A stretch of DNA of 64,000 bases, from positions 124,001 through 188,000 of the forward strand of contig NZ_JAFEVR010000010.1 of NCBI RefSeq assembly GCF_017352375.1. The letters run 5' to 3'. The DNA is from Mycolicibacterium sp. S2-37 (GTDB taxonomy: Bacteria; Actinomycetota; Actinomycetes; Mycobacteriales; Mycobacteriaceae). The first letter of the stretch is position 1; every line of letters begins with the position of its first letter. Under the pieces are notes generated by a model. That model was not told the DNA's origin, ran no database searches, and saw only the letters and a list, made by a program, of their open reading frames with translations. Positions 10,064-17,935 of the stretch are shown piece after piece. Made by a program: the position numbers and the translations under genes.

Positions 10064-11203
10064 TCAGCCGATCGCGCTGGCCCAGTTCCCGGCCAGGTAG
10101 TCGGTTGCCTTCTTGTTCTGCTCCACCGAGACGATCACCGGTTCGCCGGTGACGTCCGGGAGGGCGGCGTACGCGGCCGCGTCCAGGGTGTTGGCCGCGA
10201 GCATCGGGTCGGCACGCACGGGGCGCGCACCGCCGCCGAGGTAGAGATTCTGGCCCTCGTCGCTGTAGAGGAACTCCTGCCACAATCGGGCCGCGGCGGG
10301 ATGCGGCGCATCCTTGTTGATGGCCTGGAAGTAGTAGCCGGCCACCGCCGGTCCCGGCGGCACCACGACCGTCCAGGACGGCAGCTTCTTGGTCTCCGCG
10401 GCGTTGAGGTAGTCCCAGTCGATCACCACCGGAGTCTGACCGGATTCGATCGTCGCCGGCGTCGGGTCGACGGGCAGGAAGTTGCCCGCCTCCTTGAGCT
10501 TGCGGAAGAACTCGACACCGGGGGCGATGTCGTCGGCCGATCCGCCCTGGCTCAGGGCGACCATCATGACGCCGGAGAACGCGGCGCCGGCCTGGGTGGG
10601 GTCGCCGTTGAGCGCCACCTTGCCGCGGTATTCGGGCTTGAGAAGGTCGTTGACGCTGGTGACCGGCGGGACCTTGGTGGCGTCGTAGCCGATGGACATG
10701 TAGCCGCCGTAGTCGTTGACCCAGGTGCCGTCGGGATCCTTGAACTCGGCGGGGATGTCGTCGAAGGTGGCGACCTTATAGGGCGCGAACATCGCGGTGT
10801 TGGCCAGGGCAACGGACTGCCCGAGGTCGAACACGTCGGGCGCGGTGCTCTTTCCACGCTGCTGGTTGGCGGCGTTGATCTCGTCCTGGCTGGCGGCGTC
10901 GGGCTGCGCTGAATTGACCTTGATGCCGTACTTCTTCGAGAACGCGTCGATGATGGCGCCGTAGTTCGCCCAATCCGGGGGGAGGGCAATGACATTCAGT
11001 TCGCCCTCGGCCTTGGCTGCCTCGACCAGCTTGTCCATGCCGCCGAAGTCCGCAGCCGACGTGGCCTCGCGGACCTCGACACCGGAATCGGTCTGGGCAC
11101 CGCCGCTGTCCTTCTCGGGCGGGGCGCACGCCACGAGGCCGAAGGCGAGCAGCGCGGACGCGGAGACCGCGAGGAGCGGTGAAGTGATCCGTGAAGTGAT
11201 CAT
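10064..11203 (-). CDS. ABC importer solute-binding lipoprotein
   Basis: A 379-residue exported binding protein and first gene of the four-gene importer operon. Start ATG 11203 is preceded by GGAAGG at a good distance. The N-terminus MITSRITSPLLAVSASALLA leads to a lipobox with Cys in GLVACAPPE, so it should be anchored to the outer face of the cytoplasmic membrane. The body resembles PotD/iron/2-aminoethylphosphonate-type family-1 binding proteins (LNVIALPPDWANYG, DYGGYMSIGYDATKVP). No metal-binding Tyr cluster or diagnostic substrate residue could be identified by eye, so the cargo is open. Confidence 0.9.
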   Translation of the reverse strand: MITSRITSPLLAVSASALLAFGLVACAPPEKDSGGAQTDSGVEVREATSAADFGGMDKLVEAAKAEGELNVIALPPDWANYGAIIDAFSKKYGIKVNSAQPDAASQDEINAANQQRGKSTAPDVFDLGQSVALANTAMFAPYKVATFDDIPAEFKDPDGTWVNDYGGYMSIGYDATKVPPVTSVNDLLKPEYRGKVALNGDPTQAGAAFSGVMMVALSQGGSADDIAPGVEFFRKLKEAGNFLPVDPTPATIESGQTPVVIDWDYLNAAETKKLPSWTVVVPPGPAVAGYYFQAINKDAPHPAAARLWQEFLYSDEGQNLYLGGGARPVRADPMLAANTLDAAAYAALPDVTGEPVIVSVEQNKKATDYLAGNWASAIG

Positions 11204-11397
11204 GCCGAACCTTCCGATGGCCAGGAAGCGCCGCGGTGACACGTCGGTTACCGCGACCGGTCGTCGCCGTGAATGGATCCCCAGGGGGCGTGAGAACCCT
11301 ATCGTGACCGGTTCCGTCGGGCAGCCCGTTGGGCAAGCCGGTGGTGATGTCAGCGACGACCACGCATCGGTGCTGGTCGCACCGATAGCATCGACCC

Positions 11398-12060
11398 GTG
11401 GCTGAAGGCCGACCGCACTCCCAGACCCCACGGCAGTTCGACTACCGCTGGGATGAACCGCCGCACCGCGGAAGCGCGGGCGGCGATCGTGAGTACGAGG
11501 ACATCCACCAGCCGACCGCCGACGAGTACGCCGAGCCCCACGACAGCGGCACCGCCCGCCATGCCGAGGTCGCCGCCGCCGCGCCCGTCACGGACCCGCC
11601 GCCGTTCGATCCTCCGCCCTACGAGCCGGCGCCGGCCGACCAGTTCGATGCGTTCAACGCCAACACCTGGACATTCCGGCCGCCGCCGACACCGTGGTAC
11701 CGGACGCGTCAGGCCGTCATCGTGCTCATCGCGCTGGCTGTCGCCGCGGGCGCGCTGGTGGTGTCGGCCGTGCTGCTGCTCTTCGGCGGATCGGATGGGT
11801 CAGGCTCCGGAAGCGACGAGCGCAGCGTCGCACCGACCCCGTCGTCGACCCTGCCGACCACACCGACGCTCACCAGTCAGCTGCCTCCTCCGCCACCGCC
11901 ACCGCCTCCTCCGCCGCCCCCACCGCCACCGCCGCCCCCGGTCGCCGGCAACAGCGGCGGTCCGGCGTACTACCCGACGCAGCGTCCGAGCAAGAAGCCG
12001 GAGTTCAACGTGACGAAGACGCCGCCCACCCGCAAGTCGACCGACGACCCGGACGACTGA
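11398..12060 (+). CDS. Proline-rich single-pass membrane protein
   Basis: A 220-residue protein not assigned to a known family. An acidic, Pro-rich cytoplasmic N-terminus (1-100) is followed by one membrane helix (about 104-128, AVIVLIALAVAAGALVVSAV), a Ser/Thr linker, and a run of 19 consecutive prolines encoded by 11884-11940. It ends in a charged tail. The topology suggests an envelope protein with an extended extracellular stalk. GTG 11398 is chosen because TAGCAT (11386-11391) lies 6 nt upstream without a ribosome binding site. The polyproline run should need EF-P for translation. It lies 5 nt from the PPOX gene. Confidence 0.78.
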   Translation: MAEGRPHSQTPRQFDYRWDEPPHRGSAGGDREYEDIHQPTADEYAEPHDSGTARHAEVAAAAPVTDPPPFDPPPYEPAPADQFDAFNANTWTFRPPPTPWYRTRQAVIVLIALAVAAGALVVSAVLLLFGGSDGSGSGSDERSVAPTPSSTLPTTPTLTSQLPPPPPPPPPPPPPPPPPPPVAGNSGGPAYYPTQRPSKKPEFNVTKTPPTRKSTDDPDD

Positions 12061-12065
12061 CGACC

Positions 12066-12473
12066 ATGACCACCGACGACGCGGCCGGCCGGTTCGCCAC
12101 CGCACCGGCGGCGGTGCTGGCAACGCTGAATCCGGACGGTGCACCGCATCTGGTGCCGGTCGTGTTCGCGGTGCACCACGACGTCGTCTACACGGCGGTG
12201 GACGCCAAGCGGAAGTCGACCCGAGAACTGCGGCGCCTGGCCAACATCGAGGCCGACGCGCGGGTCTGCGTGCTCGTGGACCACTACACCGACGACTGGA
12301 CGCAGCTGTGGTGGGTCCGCGCCGACGGCACCGCGGCCGTCCATCACAGCGGTGGCGCGATGGCGACGGGCTATGCGCTGCTCCGCCAGAAGTATCCGCA
12401 GTACGAGCGGTTGGCGCTGAACGGTCCGGTGATCAGTATCGCGGTCCAGCGCTGGTCGTCCTGGGAGGCATGA
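12066..12473 (+). CDS. PPOX-class F420-dependent oxidoreductase (Rv0121c/TIGR03668-like)
   Basis: A 135-residue split beta-barrel protein. AVLATLNPDGAPHLVPVVFA opens the flavin/F420-binding barrel; VDAKRKSTRELRRLANIEAD and ARVCVLVDHYTDDW are characteristic of the Rv0121c-like group as I remember it. The family is linked to reduced F420 chemistry or cofactor binding. It follows the proline-rich membrane gene after 5 nt and ends only 4 nt from the convergent dihydroxyacetone kinase gene. Its substrate is unknown. Confidence 0.82.
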   Translation: MTTDDAAGRFATAPAAVLATLNPDGAPHLVPVVFAVHHDVVYTAVDAKRKSTRELRRLANIEADARVCVLVDHYTDDWTQLWWVRADGTAAVHHSGGAMATGYALLRQKYPQYERLALNGPVISIAVQRWSSWEA

Positions 12474-12477
12474 CCGC

Positions 12478-14112
12478 TCAGGCCTCCGCGGCCGCCTCGA
12501 ACAGCCAGGAGACGACGAGCGCACCCGGATCGACCGCGCCCCGCCCGGCGTCGCCGACGTAGCTCGCCCGGCCTTTGCGGGCCACCCGATCGCGCGTCGA
12601 CTCCGCTCCGGCGGCCGCCGCCTGCGCCGCGTCGGCCAGCGAACCGCCCTGTTGCAGAACGTCGTTCGCCGGCTGCAGTGCGTCGACGACCGTGTTGTCG
12701 CCGACCTGCGCACCACCCAGCTCGACCACCGACGTCAACCCCGAACGCACACCCTCGGCGAAAGCCCGGCTGAAGCGGGCCTCACCGGAGAAGCCCTTGG
12801 ACAGCTCGCGCAACAGTGTGCCGAACACCGCGCCCGAGGTCCCACCCGCACGCACGAAGTACGACCGCGATATCGCGTCGAGCACGTCGGCATCCGAGCC
12901 TCGCAGCGGCAGGTCGAAATGCGACAACGCCGCAGACATGTTGGTGCCGAAGTCGCCGTCCCCGGCCTGCCGGTCGAGTGCGGTCAGCTCGTCGATCGCC
13001 TCCTGCACGCGACCGACGAAGGCGGTGAGCCAACCACATTCGGGCCCTGAGTCCGCGGCGTCATCCGGCTCGGCCACCGTGGTGTCGGTCAGCTCGCCCG
13101 GCGCAGCGGCGGAGAGCCGGGGCCACGACGGCGCGCCGGTCGGCGCATCCCACAGCCGCACGATCTCGTCGTCGGCACACACCACCGTCACGGATGCTCC
13201 GCGCATGTCGAGCGCAGTGACCATGGTCCCCACCAGCGTGCGCGCCACCTCGACCCCTGCGTCGCGCAACTGCGAGAGGACGTGGCCGAACACCAGGTTC
13301 AGCTCGAGCGGATGCGTACTTCCCAGACCGTTGACCACCACGATCACCTGCCGGCCCGCGGTCAGACCCAGCGAACCGACGATGCGGTCGAGCAGCATCT
13401 GCACGATCTGTGCAGCCGGCTTCCACTGCATGCGTTCCACGCCGGACTCTCCGTGGATGCCGATGCCGACCTCCATCTCGTCGTCGCCCAGATCGAAGGA
13501 CGGCTCATCGGAGCCGGGCACCGTGCACGGGTCCAGTGCCACCGACATGCTGCGCGCGTTCTCCGCGACGCGGCGGCCGAGCGCGGTCACGTCGCGCAGC
13601 GGCGCACCCTCCGCAGCCGCGGCGCCGCAGACCTTCTCGACCACGATCGTGGCCCCGGTGCCGCGTCGGCCCGGTCCGTCGCCGTCGGATTCGGTGGCGA
13701 CATCGTCGGCCACGACCACGACGTCGGTGTCGATGCCTTCGTCGCCCACGATGTCGCGGGCGATGCGGAAGTTCATCATGTCGCCGGTGTAGTTCTTCAC
13801 GATGTGCAGCACACCAGCGTCGGAATGCACGTAGCGGGTGGCGCCGGCGATCTGTAAAGCGTTCGGGGAGGTGAAGATCTGGCCCGGGCAGACCGCGTCC
13901 AACATGCCCGAACCGATCAGGCCGGCGTGCATGGGCTCGTGCCCGGATCCGCCACCGGACACGATCGCCACCCTTCCCGCCGGTGTCGGCTCACGACGGG
14001 CCAGGAAACCCGGATCGCGGTGCCAGGTGATGTCCGGGTTCGCCGCGACGAACCCGCGCAGGGCCCCGGGAAGGAACGAGTCGACCGAGTCCATGAAGTA
14101 GCGCTGCGGCAT
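12478..14112 (-). CDS. Dihydroxyacetone kinase, DhaK-DhaL fusion (ATP type)
   Basis: A 544-residue single-chain kinase. The DhaK domain (1 to about 335) contains GSGHEP (55-60) and the covalent substrate-binding His220 in GIGIHGESG. The DhaL domain (about 365-544) contains the Mg-ADP motif GDGDFGTNM and the TSGA segment. It phosphorylates dihydroxyacetone, linking glycerol or other C3 metabolism to glycolysis. The fused layout is that of ATP-dependent enzymes (Citrobacter/eukaryote type); no phosphotransferase partner DhaM is nearby. ATG 14112 is chosen; a second ATG at 14094 would also preserve the domain. Confidence 0.93.
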   Translation of the reverse strand: MPQRYFMDSVDSFLPGALRGFVAANPDITWHRDPGFLARREPTPAGRVAIVSGGGSGHEPMHAGLIGSGMLDAVCPGQIFTSPNALQIAGATRYVHSDAGVLHIVKNYTGDMMNFRIARDIVGDEGIDTDVVVVADDVATESDGDGPGRRGTGATIVVEKVCGAAAAEGAPLRDVTALGRRVAENARSMSVALDPCTVPGSDEPSFDLGDDEMEVGIGIHGESGVERMQWKPAAQIVQMLLDRIVGSLGLTAGRQVIVVVNGLGSTHPLELNLVFGHVLSQLRDAGVEVARTLVGTMVTALDMRGASVTVVCADDEIVRLWDAPTGAPSWPRLSAAAPGELTDTTVAEPDDAADSGPECGWLTAFVGRVQEAIDELTALDRQAGDGDFGTNMSAALSHFDLPLRGSDADVLDAISRSYFVRAGGTSGAVFGTLLRELSKGFSGEARFSRAFAEGVRSGLTSVVELGGAQVGDNTVVDALQPANDVLQQGGSLADAAQAAAAGAESTRDRVARKGRASYVGDAGRGAVDPGALVVSWLFEAAAEA

Positions 14113-14141
14113 GACCACGACTGTAGGCGCGGGCACACACG

Positions 14142-14177
14142 GCGAGGGGCGCCCCACGCGTGTGGGACGCCCCTCGC
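14142..14177 (-). terminator. Long GC-rich hairpin, probable U-less terminator
   Basis: Near-perfect arms 14142-14157 and 14162-14177 (one mismatch) enclose a short loop. It lies just downstream of the small secreted protein gene on the minus strand (stop at 14190) and upstream of the kinase start. There is no T-tract, as in many mycobacterial I-shaped terminators. Confidence 0.65.
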
Positions 14178-14189
14178 TGGTCCGTACTG

Positions 14190-14438
14190 CTAGCGGGTGG
14201 TGACGTAGACGACACGGTCCTCGTTGTCGTAGCGCACCGAGACGATGCTGGACTCTTCGAGGGACTTGTTCCCGCCCTGCTGGGTGACCCGGACCTGGTA
14301 GCCGCGGTCGTCGAGCTGGGAGATCACGTCGGCGGCGTTGCTCGGGCCGGACGGGGCGGCCACGGCGGGGGCGGCCAGGCCGATGACGGCGGTGGCGAGA
14401 GCTCCGGCGGTGAGGGTGGCGAATCCGAAAGCGTTCAT
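14190..14438 (-). CDS. Small secreted protein, 82 aa
   Basis: An 82-residue protein with a clear signal peptide (MNAFGFATLTAGALATAVIG, cleavage after about AVAA-AP). The mature part of about 54 residues has no cysteine and reads like a small alpha/beta domain (VISQLDDRGYQVRV, SSIVSVRYDNEDRVVYVT). ATG 14438 is preceded by GAGGCAG at a good distance. No function recognised; it resembles small secreted proteins of mycobacteria with a similar ...DRVVYVTTR ending. It is a monocistronic gene bounded by a hairpin and by a divergent sigma factor. Confidence 0.75.
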   Translation of the reverse strand: MNAFGFATLTAGALATAVIGLAAPAVAAPSGPSNAADVISQLDDRGYQVRVTQQGGNKSLEESSIVSVRYDNEDRVVYVTTR

Positions 14439-14478
14439 TTCTCTGCCTCTATCTCTGGAGAAGTTGTTCTCTTCTGAT

Positions 14479-14490
14479 CCGGTTAACCGG
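14479..14490. promoter_or_regulatory. 12-bp perfect palindrome in divergent intergenic region
   Basis: CCGGTTAACCGG is perfectly self-complementary. It lies 41 nt upstream of the small secreted protein gene. A related CCGGT-AG-ACCGG inverted repeat is at 14642-14653, 75 nt before the sigma factor gene. Either could be a dimeric regulator site. No other feature is seen in 14439-14727. Confidence 0.4.
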
Positions 14491-14727
14491 CAGCTCAGGG
14501 GCATTCATCCCGCTGGCAGCGATTGGCCGCACCGTGGCAGAAACCGAATGCACCTGTCAGCCGACGGTTGCCTCACATCGCCATGGCCGCAACGGGTTTC
14601 CGGCGCGAGAACACCATCGATCCCTCACCACTACCTGCTAGCCGGTAGACCGGTATGGGCGCTCGCCTGGACGATTTTCGCCAGCCGAACAGCGAGTCTT
14701 TGTGCAACGCCACGAAGGGAACTCGCC

Positions 14728-15315
14728 ATGCAGATCGTCACCGACCCGGAGCTCGCCCGACATTTCCACCGCCAGGCGGCTCCACTGCTGCCTGAGCTCC
14801 ACCAACGCGCGTGGCGGCTGACCCGCAATCACCACGACGCCGAGGATCTGGTGCAGGACACCGTGCTGAACGCCTTCCGGGGTTATCCGCGCTTCAGCCA
14901 GGGCACGAACTTCCGCGCCTGGATGTACCGCATCGAGCTGAACACCTTCATCAACGAGTACCGCAAGGCCCAGCGACGGCCGCAGCAGCACCTCACCGCC
15001 GAGTTCACCGACGCCGAGCTGGCCGACACCCGGCAGTCGGGGCGCGGGACCCGGTCAGCCGAGGAGCACGCCATCGAGCTGCTGCCCAATGCCGAACTGC
15101 GCGCCGCGTTCCTGTCGCTGCCCGAGCAGTTCCGTACCACCGTCTACTACGCCGACGTGGCCGGCTACACGTTCCGGGAGATCGCCGAGCTGACCGATGT
15201 CCCCATGGGCACCGTGATGTCCCGCCTGCACCGTGGCCGCAAGCAGCTGCGCCTGCTGCTGACCCTGTCCGGTGAGCGCCGTCCGGCGACGGTTCCCGCC
15301 GCCCTGGCGGGCTGA
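14728..15315 (+). CDS. ECF-type RNA polymerase sigma factor (SigH/SigE-like) without adjacent anti-sigma gene
   Basis: A 195-residue sigma-70 family protein. Region 2 (about 18-85) has ELHQRAWRLTRNHHDAEDLV and FRAWMYRIELNTFINEYRK; region 4 (about 120-180) has LPEQFRTTVYYADVAGYTFR and the recognition helix PMGTVMSRLHRGRKQLR. It redirects RNA polymerase to stress or other regulons. ATG 14728 follows a good GAAGGGA site. SigH genes are normally followed by an RsrA/RshA zinc anti-sigma gene; here the next gene is a convergent transporter 5 nt away, so the regulator, if any, is elsewhere. Confidence 0.9.
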   Translation: MQIVTDPELARHFHRQAAPLLPELHQRAWRLTRNHHDAEDLVQDTVLNAFRGYPRFSQGTNFRAWMYRIELNTFINEYRKAQRRPQQHLTAEFTDAELADTRQSGRGTRSAEEHAIELLPNAELRAAFLSLPEQFRTTVYYADVAGYTFREIAELTDVPMGTVMSRLHRGRKQLRLLLTLSGERRPATVPAALAG

Positions 15316-15320
15316 CCGCA

Positions 15321-16214
15321 CTACGACGTGCGCTGCGCCATCTCGGCTTCGAGCTTCTCCTCGTAGGCGCCTTCCTGACGGCCGAGCGCCACGGTGGCGG
15401 CGACCATGGCGAACGCGGCGGCGGTGAGGGCGACCGGTTCGACGCCGGTGATCTGCATGTGCTCGCCGAGCACGATCGCGCCCAGCACGACGGCGATCAC
15501 CGGTTCGAGCACGAGCATGGTGGGCACCGAGGTCTGCAGCGACCCGGCGTGGAAGGCGGACTGCTGCAGCAGCGTGGCGGCGACCCCGAGGATGAGCACC
15601 AGGTACAGCGCCGGTGTGGTCAGCGCGCTGACGAAGTGCCCTTCGGTCACCATGTGCATCACGATCTTGGTGAGCACGGCGACCAGGCCGAACAGCACAC
15701 CGACGCCGACCGCGAGCAGCACCGCCCGCCGCCAGTCGGTGCTGCGCACAGCCAGCGCCACGCTGGCCAGCACGACCGCCACCGACACCGCGACCACCAG
15801 CACGGTCAGCGTGACCGGGATGTCGTAATCACCTGCGGTCGCCTTGGCCAGGGCCACGAACACCGTCAGCGCCGCGGTCAGCACGAGCGCCCACAGCCAT
15901 TCCCCGCGGGTGACGCGCCGCCCCGCCAGCCGTGCGCTCAGCGGTAGCGCGAACAACAGCGCCGACACCAGCACCGGCTGCACGAGAAGCAGCGATCCGT
16001 ACCCGAGCGCCAGGGCCTGGAAGGCATAGCCGGCGACGGCCGCCCCGGTGCCCGCCCACCACAGCTTGCGGCGCAACAGCGTCATCAGCATCACGGTGCT
16101 GACGCCCTTCTCCGCGGGGACGTCCAGGGTGGCGCGCTGGCGGACGACGATGCCCACCGCGGCGAAGATCGCTGCAAGCAGAGCGAAGAACACCGCTAAT
16201 CCGTGGCCGAGCAA
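15321..16214 (-). CDS. DMT-superfamily membrane transporter
   Basis: A 297-residue protein with about nine to ten hydrophobic helices in a DMT (NIPA/EamA-like) arrangement: GHGLAVFFALLAAIFAAVGI at the start and LVLEPVIAVVLGAIVLGEHM near the end, the latter resembling the EamA repeat end. No charged substrate signature is visible. The start is TTG 16214, supported by AGAGGAG 8 nt upstream and absence of a nearby ATG. That ribosome binding site overlaps a hairpin (see 16224-16274), so translation may be regulated. It ends 5 nt from the convergent sigma gene. Confidence 0.82.
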   Translation of the reverse strand: MLGHGLAVFFALLAAIFAAVGIVVRQRATLDVPAEKGVSTVMLMTLLRRKLWWAGTGAAVAGYAFQALALGYGSLLLVQPVLVSALLFALPLSARLAGRRVTRGEWLWALVLTAALTVFVALAKATAGDYDIPVTLTVLVVAVSVAVVLASVALAVRSTDWRRAVLLAVGVGVLFGLVAVLTKIVMHMVTEGHFVSALTTPALYLVLILGVAATLLQQSAFHAGSLQTSVPTMLVLEPVIAVVLGAIVLGEHMQITGVEPVALTAAAFAMVAATVALGRQEGAYEEKLEAEMAQRTS

Positions 16215-16223
16215 GCGGTCACT

Positions 16224-16274
16224 CCTCTACCGTGTGCCGTTGCTGCCGAGCGGCAGCCCCCACCACCGTAGAGG
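16224..16274 (-). promoter_or_regulatory. Nested hairpin overlapping the ribosome binding site of the DMT transporter
   Basis: Outer arms 16224-16230 and 16268-16274 pair perfectly (7 bp, extended by 3 bp after one mismatch). An inner perfect stem GCTGCC/GGCAGC (16242-16247 with 16252-16257) lies between them. In minus-strand RNA the 3' arm GTAGAGG contains part of the AGAGGAG ribosome binding site of the TTG-started transporter gene. Folding would hide that site. Confidence 0.5.
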
Positions 16275-16317
16275 CCGAGAGCGAGCGCGTCCTTCCCGCC
16301 GGGAGAACGGGTACCAG

Positions 16318-17133
16318 ATGGTCATGAAGTCCGTGGTGATCACCGGCGGGTCCGGCGTCGTCGGACGCGCACTACTCGGCCAGTTGCGTGACGACTACAC
16401 CCTCATCCCGATCGACCGGCCCGAGCTCGACATCCTGGCCGACCGGGCGCAGCTGGCCGACGCGCTGCGCGGCGCGGACGTCGTGATCCACCTCGCCTTC
16501 GATCCCGGCGGGCACGCCGGCCCAGCCGAGCACTGGCGATCCGAGCGCGGCAACCCGGTCAACGAAGAGCTGTTCGACACCGTGCTCGAGGTGGCTCTCG
16601 CCGAAGGCGTCGCGTTGTTCCTGCACGCCAGCAGCATCCACGTCGAGGACACGATGGCCTGGTTGCGGCGCGAAGGCACCCCGCTGGTGGCGCGACCGAA
16701 CGCGTTCCGCACCGACACGCCCAGCGGCTACGGTCGCTCCAAGCGGGCCCAGGAGGCGCAGCTCGCAGCGGCGGCCGACCGCTTCGCCCGGGGTGCGGTG
16801 AGCCTGCGGCTGGGCGGGGTCACTCCCGACGGCGCACCGCTGCGCCAGCACCACGATCCGGCGGTGCTCGACCACGAGCGGCGGGTGTGGCTGTCGCATG
16901 CCGATCTGGCCGATCTGGTGCGCCGCCTCATCGACAGCCGTTCGGAGCCCGGCTTCGACGTCGTGTACGCCGTCTCGGACAACCCCGGCCGGTTCCACGA
17001 CGTGTCCAACCGCTACGGCTGGACGCCCCGTCAGTCCTCCGGCACCGGATCGGGCCGCACCCAGCCCAGCACCATCGCCGGGGTGCAGCCGCCGACGAGC
17101 AGCACCGTCAGCGCCATCAACCCGCCGGCGTAG
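16318..17133 (+). CDS. NAD-dependent epimerase/dehydratase-family protein
   Basis: A 271-residue extended SDR. The Rossmann motif TGGSGVVGRALL (about 9-20), DVVIHLAF, the substrate/catalytic region SSIHVED and YGRSKRAQE (YxxxK) are present. It resembles uronate dehydrogenase-like and other sugar-nucleotide SDRs. Starts at 16318 or 16324 are both possible; GGGAGAA lies about 10 nt upstream of the first. The last 34 codons run antisense through the 3' end of the convergent membrane-protein gene (17031-17133), and that tail has no family-like features, so the original stop may have been lost. Confidence 0.82.
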   Translation: MVMKSVVITGGSGVVGRALLGQLRDDYTLIPIDRPELDILADRAQLADALRGADVVIHLAFDPGGHAGPAEHWRSERGNPVNEELFDTVLEVALAEGVALFLHASSIHVEDTMAWLRREGTPLVARPNAFRTDTPSGYGRSKRAQEAQLAAAADRFARGAVSLRLGGVTPDGAPLRQHHDPAVLDHERRVWLSHADLADLVRRLIDSRSEPGFDVVYAVSDNPGRFHDVSNRYGWTPRQSSGTGSGRTQPSTIAGVQPPTSSTVSAINPPA

Positions 17134-17582
17134 GCCATGTTCTCGTCGGTACCCCGGGTGATCACGGACCCGAAGATCAGATAGCCGATCGGGATCATCA
17201 TCAGGTACTGGGTGACGGTGAGACCGACGGACCTGGCGGCGTCGCGCTGCGCGATCTCGAATTCGTCGAGCGCTCCCTGCGGGGCGTCACCCTGGCGTCC
17301 GGAGACGATCTGCAGGGCGATCCACACCGGGAAGAACACCACGCAGGCCGGCAACCACAGCAGCGGAGCCCACTCCACGCCGGCCGCGCATGCGATCGAG
17401 ATGGCGAACATCGCGACGAAGGTGGCGGCGAGTGCGCCGACGAGCAGTCGGCGGCGATGCCGGGTGCGCCAACCCGGAAGCGCTGACGCCCAGGTCTGTT
17501 CATGTTTCAGGAAGCGCCGGGTGCGGTGATCGCGGTAGCGGTCGATGAGGTTGTGCGGGGCGTGGCCGATGGAGCCCGACAT
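17031..17582 (-). CDS. Membrane protein paired with an XRE regulator
   Basis: A 183-residue protein with an Arg/His-rich N-terminus (1-45) and four predicted membrane helices in two pairs (about 47-68, 72-93, 128-148, 155-178). No family recognised with confidence. It lies 16 nt downstream of a small XRE regulator gene and is probably co-transcribed. Such regulator-plus-membrane pairs are common in bacteria and often have unknown sensory roles. Its last 103 nt overlap the convergent epimerase gene. Confidence 0.8.
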   Translation of the reverse strand: MSGSIGHAPHNLIDRYRDHRTRRFLKHEQTWASALPGWRTRHRRRLLVGALAATFVAMFAISIACAAGVEWAPLLWLPACVVFFPVWIALQIVSGRQGDAPQGALDEFEIAQRDAARSVGLTVTQYLMMIPIGYLIFGSVITRGTDENMAYAGGLMALTVLLVGGCTPAMVLGWVRPDPVPED

Positions 17583-17598
17583 GGATCCGTCCTCTCGT

Positions 17599-17865
17599 CT
17601 AGGAGTCGCGGCGGTAGACCGCGGCAGACAGCGGTGTGAACTCCGTCCGGGAGAAGACCGCCTCGACCGGCAGACCGAAGACGTCGCAGATGCGCATGGC
17701 GAGGTCGAGGCTCGGATAGTGATCGCCCCGCTCCAATGCGCCCACCGTCTGGGTGTTGACGTCGACCTGCGCGGCCAGCTGAGCCCGGCTCATGGCACGT
17801 TCCGCCCGAAGCACTGCGATGCGGTTGTAGATCGGCAGCGTTTCGCCACGACGAACCGGACTCAT
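17599..17865 (-). CDS. Small XRE-family HTH regulator
   Basis: An 88-residue DNA-binding protein. The helix-turn-helix is at about 14-68, with MSRAQLAAQVDVNTQTVGAL and ERGDHYPSLDLAMRICDVFG, close to the YozG/Cro-like minimal regulators (NRIAVLRAERAMSRAQLA). The C-terminus VEAVFSRTEF is typical. It is first in a two-gene unit with a membrane protein. A CTGTTG-N8-CAACAG inverted repeat (17874-17893) directly upstream suggests autoregulation. Confidence 0.88.
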   Translation of the reverse strand: MSPVRRGETLPIYNRIAVLRAERAMSRAQLAAQVDVNTQTVGALERGDHYPSLDLAMRICDVFGLPVEAVFSRTEFTPLSAAVYRRDS

Positions 17866-17873
17866 ACAACTAA

Positions 17874-17893
17874 CTGTTGCAAAAACCCAACAG
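17874..17893. promoter_or_regulatory. Inverted repeat upstream of the XRE gene (candidate operator)
   Basis: CTGTTG (17874-17879) and CAACAG (17888-17893) are perfect 6-bp arms with an 8-nt A-rich spacer, only 8 nt from the XRE start codon. Between it and the ATG, CAAC/GTTG half sites recur. Position and symmetry fit binding by the XRE dimer. Confidence 0.5.
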
Positions 17894-17935
17894 CGGAGTC
17901 AAGACCGTTTTCGGACCGGCAGCAGATCGGCCGGG

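Noticed and set aside
11204..11397. TPP or other known riboswitch before the ABC importer
   Set aside because: No CTGAGA/thi-box or other familiar conserved core was found. Only a possible -10 TAGGGT and a normal ribosome site are present.
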